DNA of 64,000 bases from Neoconidiobolus thromboides FSU 785 (GCA_025603075.1 MU626268.1:124001-188000), one strand, 5' to 3'; shown: positions 23,959 through 37,678, numbered from the stretch's first letter. Numbers and translations: made by a program. Notes: a model not told the origin generated them from the letters alone.

Positions 23959-26610
23959 TTATAATTCTTCTTCTTCAATAGCTTCTAACTCTTTTAATCG
24001 TGCTTCCAACTTAGGCACTTCGATAAGTTTATGCTCCAACTAAAATTTTAAAAAAAAGTTATTAATAATGCACATTTAATCTTAATATATCGACTAAAAA
24101 CTACTTACATTTTGTTTTTCTTCTTGGAGTGCAAGTCTTTTCTCTGCATCTAATTCCGTAAAAACATAACCCCCTTGTCCGTCATATTGTAATATGTAAT
24201 TATGATATTTCCATAAACTAGGGCGATGAGATACAGTCAAGAAACTGATACCTAATTCTAAAATTACATGTTATTCCATTAATATCACATGTTAAAAAAT
24301 GGGAGGAATTAGAATTAACTTACCAGATGCATGATTATACATAATTTCTTCTAATTCCATTGAAACTGCTGATGTACATTCATCTAAGATAGCAAATTTA
24401 GGTTGATGATAATATAATCGAGCCATGGCGATCTAATTGAATTATTAATGATTATTTTATTATAAAACACTTTAACCTACCCTTTGTTTATCGCCACCAG
24501 AAAGTGCATCTTTCCATTCTCTTTCAGTATCCCAACCACCTTCTCTTTTAACAATATCTTGAAGTTGTACCACTTTTAAAATATCTAATAAATCTTCATC
24601 TGATACTTTTTTTTCCATCATTTCTTTTTTAGTATCTGGATAAATAATTTGATCTCTTAATGTACCCAATGAAAGATATGGTCTTTGTGGTATATAAAAC
24701 ATATCTTTTTTTTTAGGTCGAATTACTTTGCCCCCTTTAACTGGCCATAACCCACCAATAATTCGAAATAGACTTGATTTACCACATCCATTAGGTCCAA
24801 CTATTAATAAATGCATACCTGGTTTCACTTGGAATGATAATGATTTTAATAACACTTCATCGCCTGGTGATATTATAGGTACATTTTCAAATTTAATATA
24901 ATCCCCTTCTTCCCATTCACCTTGACCATTTAAGTCAATTGATAAATCATCTTTATATTCATTTTGACTCACTTTTTTCTTTTCATATTTTCCCAGTTTA
25001 ACTTCTTCAAATACATCTAACAAATCAATTACCTAATATAAAATATTATATTAATAAACATATTCAAACAATATTGTTATTATTTAGATTACTCTAGCAG
25101 TATATCCTGCCAACTCTGAAATTTCTTTATATGAATACAAAACTCGGCCAAAAGCATCTGAAGATTGGACTAATAACCTTCTATTAACCACAAAATCTTT
25201 GGTACGTTCACCAACTTCAGCCATAGCATTAGCACCACTTTTACCAGTACCTAAAAATACTGGAGCGGAGCATAATACTAATCCTAAAGCTCCCCAAAGA
25301 TATTTAATTATGAAATCTTCTAACATGCCATGGAAAATTCCAATTCTAAACGTTTGATTGACATGACGTATTAAGCTATAATATGCTTTTTCAACTAATG
25401 TTTTTTCATTCTTTTGTCCATGATATAAGGCTATTTCTTCCACATTTTCTATAATTCTGGAATGACGTGATCGGAATTCTCCCTAAAAGAAATAAAGTTA
25501 GATCAAACAAAAACTCATACAACTAAATAATATCAATACCTCAAATATCTGTTCTTCAGCAGCCAATTTACCAAAGGGTGGGGTTAGTTTTCTTAATAAA
25601 CCAGAAGAAAGGTTGACCATTAAATTAACAATAAATAACCCCTCACCACCTACATTTCTAGATAGTTGAATATTATAAATTAATGTATCTAATATTGGTT
25701 TAGCTAAATTAGAATAGATACTCGATAATGAATTGCAAAATTTATCAATATCCACAGTAATTAATTGATCTGCATTTTTAATTCGATCATCTAAATTACT
25801 CATTGTATAAAATGTTTTATCACTTAAATATTGCTCATGCACATGATGAGTTAATCTAGTACGAAATTGTATAGCTAATTTACTTTGTAAATAAGTAAGC
25901 TAAAAATGTATGTCATTTATTTTAAATTTTTATATTAATATTAATTTCTACTTACCATACTATTGGTATAAGTAGCTGGTAAAGCAACACTCATCCAATA
26001 AAATATACCTTTAATAAAATCTTGACCTTGGCCACGAACCTATAATTTTAATAACTACATTAAAAACACTATCAAAGTCCAAAATAATATCATTAATTAC
26101 CAAAGCACCAACAATTCGACCATCTAAAGCAGCCACATAAACAGATAATATAGTTCTAAATACTAAAAATAGAATTAACATTAACTAGAATTAATTTTTT
26201 GTAAATAAAATTTTAACTTACCTAAAAAGAAAGAATGTAACATCAATAAACCAAACTCTTGAGATCTTATACCAGGTATAACAATTTTTAACAACCTTCT
26301 TAATCTCATTAAAAACAATTGATTAACCTAAATAAAAATTCATTGATCATCAATCACATCTACAACTCTCATAAAATAATTCGCTTACCTCATATTTCTT
26401 TTTACCCAGCTTACCACTTTCAATTTCATGTTTTAGTCCTTTGATTTTTTTACTTGAAAATAAGTCTTTAATACGAAAGGTAATACCACTTAATATACAA
26501 AATAAAACAAAACGTTTTAAATTCACTCGATGTTGAATATATTCTTGTATAAATCCACGCATCAATTCAGTAGCTACACTGAACTGGGGTTTCGATTGTG
26601 TATTAGCCAT
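23959..26610 (-). CDS. peroxisomal ABC half-transporter, subfamily D, 704 aa
   Basis: Ten minus-strand exons: 26610-26389, 26327-26222, 26162-26101, 26039-25956, 25899-25540, 25482-25093, 25032-24481, 24432-24324, 24257-24109 and 24039-23959. An N-terminal helical region holds the ABCD loop [15 protein letters not shown]. The nucleotide-binding domain has Walker [11 protein letters not shown]-loop [16 protein letters not shown], signature LSGGDKQR, Walker [13 protein letters not shown] and H-loop TVSHRPS, then a short coiled tail. Subfamily D transporters (yeast Pxa1/Pxa2, human ABCD1-3) dimerise in the peroxisome membrane and import acyl-CoA for beta-oxidation. The length is right for a half-transporter. 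The gene lies only 158 bp 5' of RecQ on the same strand, so the RecQ promoter must be short or overlap this 3' end. Confidence 0.94.
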
Positions 26611-28511
26611 AGTTATTTTGCTTTCACTTTTATTGAGAATTTCAAATAGGAAGCAAAAACAATGTATCAAAAAAATCTTATTTTTTCTTAAACCTGAATC
26701 TCCAATCTTCAACGTGAAAATTGAATATATTCTATTCTTTCATTGATTTTTAGTGACTGCCCTTTTTCTCATTTTCAGATGCTTGACTCTTTTTGATGCT
26801 CACTCTTCTAATTGCCATTTGAAGCTTTAATTTTCAACTGATTTGATGAAATTAAGTTTGAAAAGCCAATTAAAAGGTGTTAAATATTCAATATAGAATT
26901 TCGACTTCATAATGTTTTTATTAGAATAGTGCAATAAAACTATTAACAGTTTATTGAACTAGATGTATTTTTCAAAATACAATAATATAGTGTATAAAAG
27001 GTCACAAAGTACGTCTTTTTATTATAGAAACTACTCAGTGTCCTATTTTGAGTGCATGTTTTTCTCATTCAACAATCTTTTCATTTCTTATCTAACTTAA
27101 AATTTAAAATTAAACCTAGTTGAAATACTAAGACAAAAAGATAAAGGATTTCTTATTTGTCTATTTTTGATGGCTTAAAATCTGAAAAATTTCCCAGTTG
27201 AATCTTTAATTAAAAAAACATATTTTTTTAAAATAATGTATAAAAAACATTTGATAAAAGTTTATTGTCAACAATAATAAAAATTTATAATCTTATACAA
27301 TAATACTATAGCCATAAAGATCAAATTTAAATATATTAATATTAAAACCTTAAACCAAAAAATTAATGAACCTTCCATTCCCATTCTATTACAATTTATC
27401 CATTTTTTAAGTAAATATAAATCTAGAAATTCACATCCATAAAACTCTACTATTTTTGATATTTATTAGTTTAGCCTTATAGCCCCAATTCATAATACTT
27501 TCGGCTGTTTTATAGCTTTAATACTCACTTACATGGATTCTATTATACTCGAATTTTAACAGCTATTTCAGCCCTTTTTTAAAGCAGCTAACTATTTATT
27601 TAGAAATAAAATTTAAACTAAAATTAAGGTGAGATATAAGGATTAGGCTTAGAAAAATTAACTTACAAATTATTTACTTATAAAAACTACTGCTAATTAT
27701 TTCTCAATAAAGCTGCAACAACTGAAACTACTTTCCCAAATGCTATTAAAATAGAAAACACTTTTTTATTCACCTCATCATACTTTAGGTTATTTCGCAA
27801 CTTCAATATCCGCTTTCTTCAATTATACAACGCTTTAATATCCGTCCGCTTGGATTTATAACGCTTAAATTTTAATCTAATATTTTTAAAGTTAATTAAA
27901 ACGGAAATCACTTTTTTTAATATCGAGTAATTTGTCCACTTTTCACAAAACTTAGTTTCAAAGTACTTTTAAATTGTAAATAAAATAATATGCTCAAATG
28001 AAAGATTGTATTATTATCCGAAAGAGACTTTATTGATATGACTTACCAATTTCAATATTAAGCTTTATAGCATACCTTTGACTCTCAACATAATGCTAAT
28101 TTTATTATTGCGGTTAAAAATATATTTATATTTTGTTTTATTATCTTAAGGATTGAATACTTTTTCAAAGGGTATAGTTTTTTGTTTGTTCACATTCAAG
28201 TTCAATTAATAAAAATACAACCCCAAATAAAAACATTATTAAATATTATTAAAGTCAACTATATATTTACTCTATAACTCAACTCATAAATGTAATGCTA
28301 AAATCCAAATAAATTTAAAATTAATTTTATTAAAATTTCTAATACTTCATTATTATCTAAGTTGAAATAAGGGTTAAAAAGAAAAAAACATGATAATAAA
28401 CAAGATTTGGGAATTCCGATCCTTCAATTTCATAATTAACTTTATTCTTTAAACAAATCGAGTATAAAAGCTCGATTAAGGGATTACAAAAGTAAAACAA
28501 AATCAACTAAA
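26611..28511. other. intergenic, 1.9 kb
   Basis: Divergent spacer between the ABC transporter and the gene at 28512. I see AT-rich DNA with no exon and no foldback copy. Confidence 0.5.
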
Positions 28512-29252
28512 ATGGTGGGCTCAATAAAACCAAGTAAATTTCAAGTTAGAATGAAAAAATGGGATTGATACTAATATTAAAACTAATATGCTAGAAGAAT
28601 GTAAACAAAATGAAATACCAAGTCATATGGGGGATGTTATGTCTTGTTTAGAGACTTCGTTAATTATTAAAGGTAATTACTCCCCAATAGAAAGGATCGC
28701 ATTGACAGCTAATGGTAATTTACAAAGGATTTTAAGGTAATGAGCTATTATTGTTTATGATGGATAGAGCTAATGCTTCTTTAGTGCTTTTTACAATTCT
28801 AAAATTAAAGTCGAGATAGTAAAAAATGTACAAAGAGATTTAGAACAAGGTTCAGAATCGATTATATTTGATCGTGAAGTTGATTTGGTTTGTAACGATA
28901 AGGTAAAATTGAAATTACAGAACTTTTTCTTATTCCATAGTTAATGAAATAGATATTATGTAGTGCTAAAAGTGTAATAACTGTTGAAAAAGAAGAATAT
29001 AAATCAATGATTAAAAGTCAGCAAGTTGGTGTGGGTCAACTTTTTAGGTAATTTTATACTATTATCCTTTGTAAAATAGATCTTAATTATTTAATTAGAG
29101 TTTTAAGTATTCTACCTAAATTTAGATTAATAGAAGTTGGAAGATTAGATTCAGACAATAGATTATATCGCACATATTCATTAAGTGCTGAAGGCGTTGA
29201 TTGTTTAATTACTGAAACCTTCGCTAAAGATATCTTTCAATTCTCAGATTAA
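28512..29252 (+). CDS. small protein, possibly chorismate-lyase/UTRA-like fold, 176 aa
   Basis: Five exons: 28512-28533, 28595-28736, 28785-28902, 28953-29047 and 29099-29252. The phases agree and give 176 residues. Visible features are ERIALTANGNLQRILSAFYN, VEIVKNVQRD, FDREVDLVCNDK, ILCSAKSVITVEKEEY, then QQVGVGQLFRVLSILPKFRLIEVG, and RLYRTYSLSAEGVDCLITETF. The alternation FDREV, then AKSV, then GQLF, then a final Arg-rich strand recalls the UbiC/UTRA fold seen in small fungal proteins; this is an impression from motif order only. The first exon is uncertain: an ATG at 28588 would give a shorter start (MLEECKQNEI) without intron 1. No signal peptide or membrane segment. Confidence 0.7.
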
Positions 29253-29546
29253 TTTTATGTAGTTTTTAAAAATTTCCTTTTTGATTTATACTAAATTATA
29301 TCAAATAAATTGTTAAATTTTATGTTTAATAAAAAAATTGGATTTCATATTAGTAATGAAATATTACATTAAAAGATGAGCAAAGGATTAGGTTTTAATA
29401 ATATATAAATTATAAAGTAGACGTAAATACAAAAAAGTTATAAAGTTAGATAAAAGGATGAGGTATAGTTAGTAACTAATTCATTAAATGAACAGTATAC
29501 TATTGAAATTCTAAGTCTTAATACAATTTTCTATTTAAACTTGTTA

Positions 29547-31515
29547 TTAAAAATATCGGTTAAGTACATCTTCTGCTCCTGGATTCAAACTATATGGTTC
29601 CGGTTTCCTACTTGGATTCTTTTTAGGTGCTCCAAAAAATAACTTTTTTAAACTGGAACGTGAACTTCCTGAAAGTTCTTTGTTGCTACCCTCAGTTCGA
29701 TTCGAACAATCGGAAGAAGTAGATGGCCTATGTCCATCCATCCTATTGGGACTTACATTCATATGATTTGGTGTATACGTTGGTATCTGTGTCGATATCT
29801 GTGTTGATATCTGTGTTGATACCATTGTAGACTTTGGTTTGGGCTTAGGTTGTCTAATTTCCTTAAATGATTGAGGATTAATATCCAAACCCATTGAACC
29901 CTGTATTGTTTTTTCATATAAATTCATCAATGAACGTGATCGACGTCTAAATGCTTTAGAATCAAGCGGTACTACTGGAGGTGGACAACTCAACTCACCA
30001 AGCCCGTCCGCTTCAACTACTGTTGTTTTTGAAATATTAGGACTTTCTTTCATCTCTGGTTTATTTAATTGTTCATCCGAGTATCTTCTTAATTTAGGTC
30101 CTTCATAATAGTCGTAAGATTTATAATAATTTTCCAAATAAAGCATATCCACAGACATCTTTTTGGGATCTTTACTGCGCTTTGATGGTAAAGATTCTAA
30201 TGGATAATCTTCTAAAAGTAACTCTTCTAAATCATATGTCATATCAAAATTGTGTTTCTCTGAGCTAGGGCAGAAAGGTGGCCTTAACATCTTTTTCTCT
30301 AATAAATCCCATTCAATACCATTAAATAATGGCAACCTTTGAATTGAAAAGAACCCTGTTTTTCCACTTCCTAACCTTTGGTTCGGATTTTTATTTAATA
30401 ACTTTTGAACAAACTCAAAAAACAATGGACTTAATTCAAGCACTGTATGAACATTAAAATCAATATGTTGTTCTAAGATACATTCCTTCTTCCTCGTCCT
30501 TTTGATACTATCATAAAATGGTGTTTTTCCATATATTCCTTCATAAAACGTAATTCCTAATGACCACCAATCTACCCCATAACTATATCCCTGATCACCA
30601 ACCATTTCAGGTGCTATTAAAAATACAATAAATAACTCATTCTTATTTAGCTGACTGAAAATATTCTTAGACTAATGAAATTTAAAATCTGACTTACCCA
30701 TGTATTGTGCTGTTCCTGAATGAGATTTCAATAAATGGTTTGGTTGAATATAAGCAGCAATATTAAAATCTGTTAAATGGGCATGACCTAATTAATTAGT
30801 AAACTGGATTCAAAATTTTAATTTATTACCTTTTTCGTCTAACAATATATTATCTGGTTTAATGTCCCTAAGTTAATATGTATCAAATTTTCAATTTTAC
30901 CCTTAATTAAATTTACCTATGAATAATATTTTTTGAATGAAGGTAGCCAATAGCAGAAGATATTTCAGCAGCTAAAAAGATCAACTCATCTTCCGAAAAT
31001 TTACGACGATGTAAATGAAATCTTAAATCACCTCCCAACATTAAATCCAAGGCCATATACAAATTATAATCATCTTGAAATGCATATCTTAAATTACAAA
31101 CAAAAGGATGTGATAGCCCTTCTAACATATTTCTTTCCCTTATAATATTTTTACTCATTTTTCGTTTGATCAAGTCTTCTTTTGAAAAATATTTTAGTGC
31201 CAACTTTGCTTTTGTTATCTTATGCTCAATTATCCGAACCTATATATTCTAATTTTAATACTCCAATACTTGTGATAGTCTTTAATAAATTTTTAGCTGC
31301 ATGTATGTTGCTAATTTTTAGCCTTTTAGTATACTTACTTTTCCAAAGCTACCTCGGCCAATTGAACGTAACAATTTAAAATGGGTTAGATCCACTTTAT
31401 AAAATAAGAAGGGTTATTAAAATGTCCATAATATACAATGAATTTAAGAGTGTAAATTTAAGTAGAAATATATACCATCTTCATTCATATAAGATTTATT
31501 CTGTTGATTACCCAT
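29547..31515 (-). CDS. YANK (STK32)-type AGC serine/threonine kinase, 537 aa
   Basis: Six minus-strand exons: 31515-31476, 31394-31339, 31239-30917, 30867-30830, 30787-30698 and 30613-29547. The start MGNQQNKS is a good N-myristoylation site. Kinase motifs: glycine loop SIGRGSFGK at the exon 2/3 junction, catalytic Lys in ALKYF, catalytic loop HRDIKPDN over intron 3, DFN in place of DFG (LTDFNIAAYI), and TAQYMAPEM, DWWSLGITFYE and the AGC tail LLEKKMLRPPFCPS. DFN and the gatekeeper segment MALDLMLGGDLRFHL are typical of YANK kinases. The C-terminal 200 residues are low-complexity with a STQISTQISTQI repeat and a basic patch. Substrates of the family are poorly known. Mature protein is probably membrane-attached. 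Confidence 0.9.
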
Positions 31516-33502
31516 TTTATTGAAGGAGTTGATAAAAAAATGTAATGAAAAAAATGGTCTAATGAATATTAACTTTAATTAAAATACCCTTTAGTCTAAA
31601 AATAAATAAAAGCCATTAAAATGAATAAACTCTATCAACCAATTAAACTTGTTATTCACCCCTAGTCAGATCAAACTTAATTGGTTAGATCGGTTTTATC
31701 TGCTACACTCAAGTTGCCTAAGTTCCATGAATTATTATACCATGGTTATTTTAGTACTAAATTTACATATTAAGTAAATCTTCAGCTTACCGTTCAAATA
31801 AATTTCAATCTAAAAATTATGTTGAAAGAATTATACTTTTTTTGAATTTTATTAGTAGTTTTAGGTTTTTAGCTTAATAATGAACAGAAAACTGTAAGAA
31901 AAAAACATTACCATTGTTTTTTTTTGAGATTCTAAGTCTTCCCCTCATTGTTAGTTGTAAGTTTGCGTGACTTCAAGTTAATTTTCGATCTAGATTTTAA
32001 AATTTCAAGAGGTCAATTTAAATAAAGTTAGTAGTAAGATATATAATATATTAAAAAATGGAGTTTATTTTATAAAGAATATATCTAATACATTGCTATT
32101 TTTTACTTTGGTTATTTTTTTGAAATGAAGCAATATTACATCAAATAAACTTCATTAAATTCTTAAAATAGCAATAAATTCACAAGTGGCTTATTAACAA
32201 AATAATACAAATGAAAGGTTAATAGAGGGGAGTTATGATTAAAGCGAAAATGTATCCAGATTTCTTTTGACAAGTTGATAAATTTAAGCTCCAGGATCCA
32301 TATAGCAGCCTTATAATACTCGAGTTTGTTAATTTGAATTGTATACTATGATGCAACAATGAATGAATTATACCTTATAGTATATTAAATAGCCATAAAA
32401 AGCACTTCAATTTTTTTGATATCATTATCTCTTACTCCATTAGATCATAATTTATTTTTAATAAAGTATCTGGGCACATATCGCTTTCAAGCAGTTTGAA
32501 AATATAGTATGGCTCCAATATTTTAGATTTTATTATTGTGCTGAAATTTATAAAAATGCCCCTTATTAAGTATACTGAAGTACCAGCAAATAAAGTTAAT
32601 GAAAACATAACTTCTGGTTTCATTTTTTGTCCATTTTTTATTCGAAAAATAGAAAAGCTATTAAATACTGAAATAAGGTGTTCCTGTACGTTGATAACGA
32701 TTTATTAAACATACATCGAAAACGAGTGTACAAGGTGGTAGAGTAAGTTACTGTGTGGCTATTAAAAACAATAAGCTGTAACTATATAGCAGCTAATGAG
32801 ATCCAATAAATTGTTATTGAAATAGAAGTAGAATAAAGCTCATTAAGACTATTATAGATAACTAGGTGATTGAAATGAATTTATAGGATAAACAAAGTGA
32901 CTCTGAGCCAAAACGCTTTAATAACAAATGAAATATAGTACTAACTGCTCTTGATAAAAAATCATACAAATCGAGTAATTAAACATCACTTTTTTAACAA
33001 ATTCTAATGTTAATATAAAATGAGCAGATGCTATTAAGAAATTCAATAATTTTAGAATTGTTAAAATGGCAAGGGTAATATTAATAGAAAGTTAAAGCAA
33101 AGATGGTTAATGAATTTGTAATTTATTAATAAGTTAAATCAAAAATGTAGTAGTCAGATTCAAGTATAAACGACATTGAAATCATAAATAACAGTAGTAA
33201 ATGAGCTACAAAGATTAATATAAATCTTTACCATTAATCTTAGGATACTCTAGCGCAACCGAATTCATTAAATAAAGTAATTGCGACTCTGAGCTCCTAG
33301 ACATTGTTAAGAGAAATACAGTTATTAGAATTTTGATTTATATACTTTTTTGAAAAGTAAATGTATTGTGATTGGCTATTACAATTTTGTAAAAAAACTG
33401 TGAATGAAATTGAAATCAATGGAGCCAATTAGAGTCGAGATTTGAAAAATTCAATCCCAAAGGGATTATTAATAGAAACGAAAAAGGGATTTTAAAATTT
33501 AC

Positions 33503-33556
33503 TTGAAAATTTTTTCAAACGGAATTTCTATTCTTATGAATTGAAAAAATTTTCAA
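33503..33556. repeat. short inverted repeat
   Basis: TTGAAAATTTTTTCAA at 33503-33518 is the exact reverse complement of 33541-33556, with a 22-base spacer. It sits about 70 bp before a foldback copy; no function is claimed. Confidence 0.6.
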
Positions 33557-33622
33557 TTCAAGTTAAAAATATCTTCAAATAGAAAAAATTGTTGGAAATT
33601 AAAACTCTGGAAACTATAATAT

Positions 33623-33720
33623 GAGGATGTATTTTTGTGTTTAAGAATTTTACTAACAAAATTTCCGCTTAAATGGTGCTTAAAAAACGTAAAAAGTAAC
33701 AAAGTCAGAAAAACATTTCC
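33623..33720 (+). mobile_element. foldback MITE copy 6 (forward)
   Basis: 98 bp, GAGGATGTATTT to ACATTTCC, with core AAGAATTTTACTAACAAA. The apex is diverged (CGCTTAAATGGTGCTT). Confidence 0.82.
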
Positions 33721-35593
33721 ATATATAAAATTTAAAAAAAAAATAACTATTAAAATGTATAAAACTATATAGAAAAATAAGTTACAATCATATACAATTT
33801 TTATTAAAAATGATGCTATCAAATACACTCCTTAATTATAGACTAATATGCTTTTAGATATATGGCTTCAAAAGTACATAATTCATAAAAATATTTTTTT
33901 GTCTAAACCCAAATATTCTAAGAAAAGTGTTGTAAATCTACTATTTTCCTGTGCTTTTTCAATATTATTATTTTACTGATTGTATAACTAGATATATACT
34001 ATAGGATAAATAGTATTTAAATGATGATATATTTACAGATATATAATTCACTGAACTAATAACCTCAGATTATTGAATAGTAAGATATTGATGGCAATAA
34101 CATTTGATAATTTTATTAATATTTCCAAAGGTTTTATATCGAACATTTAAATTATCAATAAAAATATATAGGATCACTGTTGTTAAAAGTATTACAATGG
34201 CTACTGTAAAAGCTAAGCAGATTTTAAATACCCTTGTTACAATAGTAATATACATGCTAAAATTCTAATTTATATACACAAGGCAAAACTTAATACGAAA
34301 TATATTAAGTTGCCAATAATATTTTAAAAAATCAGGATAATCTAAGACATAAATAAGCTAAAATAAACAGTTTTATAAATCACAAATGCTATTCTAGAAA
34401 TGGAATAGTTTAGTAGTATAGTGGTACTTTAACTTCAAATTTGTAAATCAAAGAAGGAGGATTATGTTGTTACTTCATATTTTGGGCAGACAGCTTGATG
34501 TTAGCCAAGTATTATAGGGCTGACCCAAAGATAATTGAATAATTAAAAAATATATAACGAAACTTGATAAAAGGTATATCTTCTCGGGTTTAAATCAACA
34601 TGATTTTATTAAAAGACTAATTAAATAAAGAAGGTACCAACTAAATATAACATTTTTTAATTTGAAAACAGTGATCTAAAGATCAAGCTTCTGGTCATCA
34701 TTGATTGCAAGTATGACTGTATAATTAGCAATAGTTATAATGCTCAAACTATTTCCATACCTTATATGTTATAGTGATTTTTAATAAAATAACAATAGCT
34801 CAATGGTTTGTAGTTTTTTTATATCAAATTTTACTGACCATTTTTAATTTGTCGCTTATTCTTGGAATACCCCTTTGATACATGAAGCCCATTGACAAAG
34901 TTATACTTAGATAATGCCACTATTTAAATAAAATACAAGTAAATTATTATAAGCTACTGGAGATCTTAAGGAGTATGAAGCTCAGATAGTTTATCAGTAT
35001 TAGTGCTCTGCTTTATGCTATCAGATGCCCTATCTGATATGTGGTTAAGTTATATGCTATAGAACTCTGATATTTAGATCATTCTTTTTGAAAAAAACTG
35101 TACTAGTTTTATAATATATAAGTAAAATTATAACTGCAATCAATAATATTGAAGCTTTCGTATGTCAATGTTTATTTTATGTTAAGGTTTTGCTTAATAT
35201 TTAAACCTCAATATTACTATATTGAATACTTAAACTTTCATATTGTTATATTAAATAGTTTTTTGAATCTTTGGGTCTTTATATTGATCACACTTTAACT
35301 TGAGGAAAAAATTTTAAATCGGATTTTTAATGATTATAAAATTTAATGACGATACAGTAAAACAGAGGAAACAAATGAACAGCTCATAAAGCAGGTTTAT
35401 AAAAAGGAAATAGCAGAAAGTGTAATATGGAGCATGACGATCATAAAATTACAGGGGTTGTGTTTTATTTTTTATAATTTGGTTTCTTAAAATCCTTCAA
35501 ATAAAGAAGTTATATTTATATTATTACCTTTGTAGTAGTATGATATACAATCTTTGTTTTTATTGATTTTTTTAAATATTACCTTAAGGATAT

Positions 35594-35690
35594 GAGGATT
35601 TGTTTTTTGTTCAAGAATTTTACTAACAACCTTCCCATTCAAATAGCGCTTAAAAAGTGTGAAAAGTAATAAAGTATATAAAAATAAAAA
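35594..35690 (+). mobile_element. foldback MITE copy 7 (forward, decayed right end)
   Basis: GAGGATTTGTTTT, then CAAGAATTTTACTAACAA and TCAAATAGCGCTT are clear. The right terminal repeat is lost into A-rich sequence. It stops 20 bp before the dead DUF962 copy. Confidence 0.72.
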
Positions 35691-35709
35691 AATATTTTAA
35701 CCTCGAAAG

Positions 35710-36279
35710 GTAAAATCAAATAATAGTAAATTAGCTTATTTTGAGAAGCAATGTATATTTTATGGCTTAATTTATCATGGTAAACAGAACATATTAACTT
35801 ATATCGTCTCTGTTCCCTCACCCTTTAGTCTAGCTATAGTTTATATCGAAAAATAGGGAATATGTTTCAAACTAGGGTATTTAATATTCAAATAGATGTC
35901 AATTTGTTTTTACTAAGTATTCTTTTTTATATAGTATATTATCTAAAGTTAAGGTTTATTACCAAGTTATTTATCATCCCAACCCTAGTATTTTTTACTC
36001 CAGTGCAGGCCAGTTCAACAAAAGTTATCTAGTATTTTCTTTTAAATTAGAACTTTAACTATATCCGTAAAATTATATAGATCAATTTATTTTACATCAT
36101 TACTTTGAGAAAAGATCACCAACCTTTATAGACAAGCTTTTCAATTATTTTCTGTAGCACCATTATTTATACCAAAAGTCATGCTTTACTTTGGTTATAA
36201 TCCTTCTTATAAACATTATACCATGGATGAAGTTTCTAAAGAAATAATTGATTTTAAAAAGAGCAAGGACTACTATTAA
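35710..36279 (+). pseudogene. dead DUF962/Mpo1 paralogue
   Basis: Aligned by eye with the intact gene at 37679, this stretch keeps the same order: AAATAATA...TTATTTTGAGAAGCAATGT, ATAGATGTCAATTTGT, CAGTTCAA, then CATCATTACTTTGAGAAAAGA, and GGTTATAATCCTTCTTATAAA near the C-terminus, ending TAC TAT TAA at 36279. The start codon has become GTA. Reading frames change repeatedly and stops are frequent, so it is not translated. A foldback copy lies 20 bp upstream, where the promoter would be, and another (36434) is 155 bp downstream. It is closer to the 37679 gene than to the 38817 gene. Confidence 0.85.
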
Positions 36280-37678
36280 TTGTAAACAAATTTCCCCGAA
36301 GCTCCCGTTTTTGTTTTAATTACTGATGATAATGATATTGTTTAATAAGTTTAGTTCTTAAATAAAAAAATACGTCCCTATATGAAAAGTTAAAAAAACA
36401 GTTAAGAAATTAACTTCTTATTACATATATATCACGATGTTTTTTTGTCTTCATTAATTTTTCCATTTTTAAGCCCTGTTTGAGTGGAAAGATTGCTACC
36501 AAAATTCTTAAATGAAAAGATACATCCTCATATATATTCTAAGTAGTTTAAAACAACTATAAATTTAACTCCTTTGGAAAAAAATAGCCCTCTATTTTTT
36601 AGCATTTATGCGCAATTATCTTTTTTGCAATAAGTTAATGAGAAAAAAGTTTAGCCCTAGCTATAAATTAATTTGTTACAGTAGTTTATTTTAATGACAT
36701 AATGGTGACTTTAAAGCCGTATAATTTATTGTCACTTTATTAGATCTTCTTTGGTTAATTATTCATGAACTATATATTTGATACTTAATGTTTATTAACA
36801 GAGTTACTCAGAAAGTATAATAAATTATTTCAAATATTCTTAAAAGCCATTAACTTTTGGCACTCCATCAGTACTTATACTTTGCTTTATTTAGTTAAAT
36901 GTATAATATAATATATAAACATCCTATGTGTGACAAACTTCAACATTTGGAAAATTATATCTTTATACTGTATATCTTAGTTCAAATAAAAAAATGGCTA
37001 TATGTATATAACTTAAATAACTATAATAATTAAAAGTTACACAATTTTTGTATAATAAATTATGTTTTATGTAAGGCACTGTTTGGTATTTAGATCCTAA
37101 TATCGTTATAACGTATACTTTTTCAAGTATTAAGTTATATCAAATGTTTTTTTGAACCTTCCAGCAAAAGTTTGAGATTTTCTTAGGCGGTAGAGAATAG
37201 AAATAATACGACAAGGTGGGAGAATAAAGTGATGATCCATAAACAAATCCTTTAAATAAAGTCTACAGCAAAGGATGGTTGAAGAATGTTATATAAAAAA
37301 TTATCGTAAGGTTTTATTTGGTCATTCTTAGATCTCCTTTTTTCTAAAATATCAAATTAAAAGCATTAATTTTATTAATAACATTTTTGTGACTATATAG
37401 CTTATAATACTTACCCCTATTTGGTTTTCAAGATGTAAACATAAGAATATACTTTTAACATATTAGGTAAAATATGTAATTTTAATAATTGGTTATACAG
37501 CGTTTATAATATTTATCACCATACTAATAACATGAAATGATTAACTCATATTGTAACTAATTTCAAAGGATAAAGAACTACTTATAGACTTTGATTCTGA
37601 AACAAAGTCTAAGGGTGAATAAAGCGCATACTTCTGAAAACATATAAATATGTAAATTTTTATTTTAAATTTTAGAAA
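36280..37678. other. intergenic
   Basis: Spacer between the dead and first live DUF962 copies, holding a foldback copy (36434-36529). No exon is seen. Confidence 0.55.
36434..36529 (-). mobile_element. foldback MITE copy 8 (reverse)
   Basis: About 96 bp, CGATGTTTTTT to ACATCCTC, with core TTTGAGTGGAAAGATTG. The left end has drifted from GGGG. Opposite in orientation to copy 7 across the dead DUF962 gene. Confidence 0.78.

Larger units (their letters stand above)
31516..35593. other. large intergenic stretch
   Basis: Four kilobases without a convincing exon. It has one foldback copy (33623-33720) and a short perfect inverted repeat (33503-33518 with 33541-33556, TTGAAAATTTTTTCAA and its complement). 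The rest is AT-rich with dense stops on all frames. Confidence 0.55.

Noticed and set aside
33553-33828. Minus-strand 91-codon frame with hydrophobic composition as a membrane protein
   Set aside because: It crosses a foldback copy from end to end; similar frames appear at other copies.
34399-34500. tRNA-like start (TTTAGTAGTATAGTGG) in non-coding DNA
   Set aside because: The A/B box resemblance is partial, no acceptor stem closes and no T-loop is found at the right distance.
35639-35821. Minus-strand 60-codon frame as a gene
   Set aside because: It runs antisense through a foldback copy and the dead DUF962 sequence.
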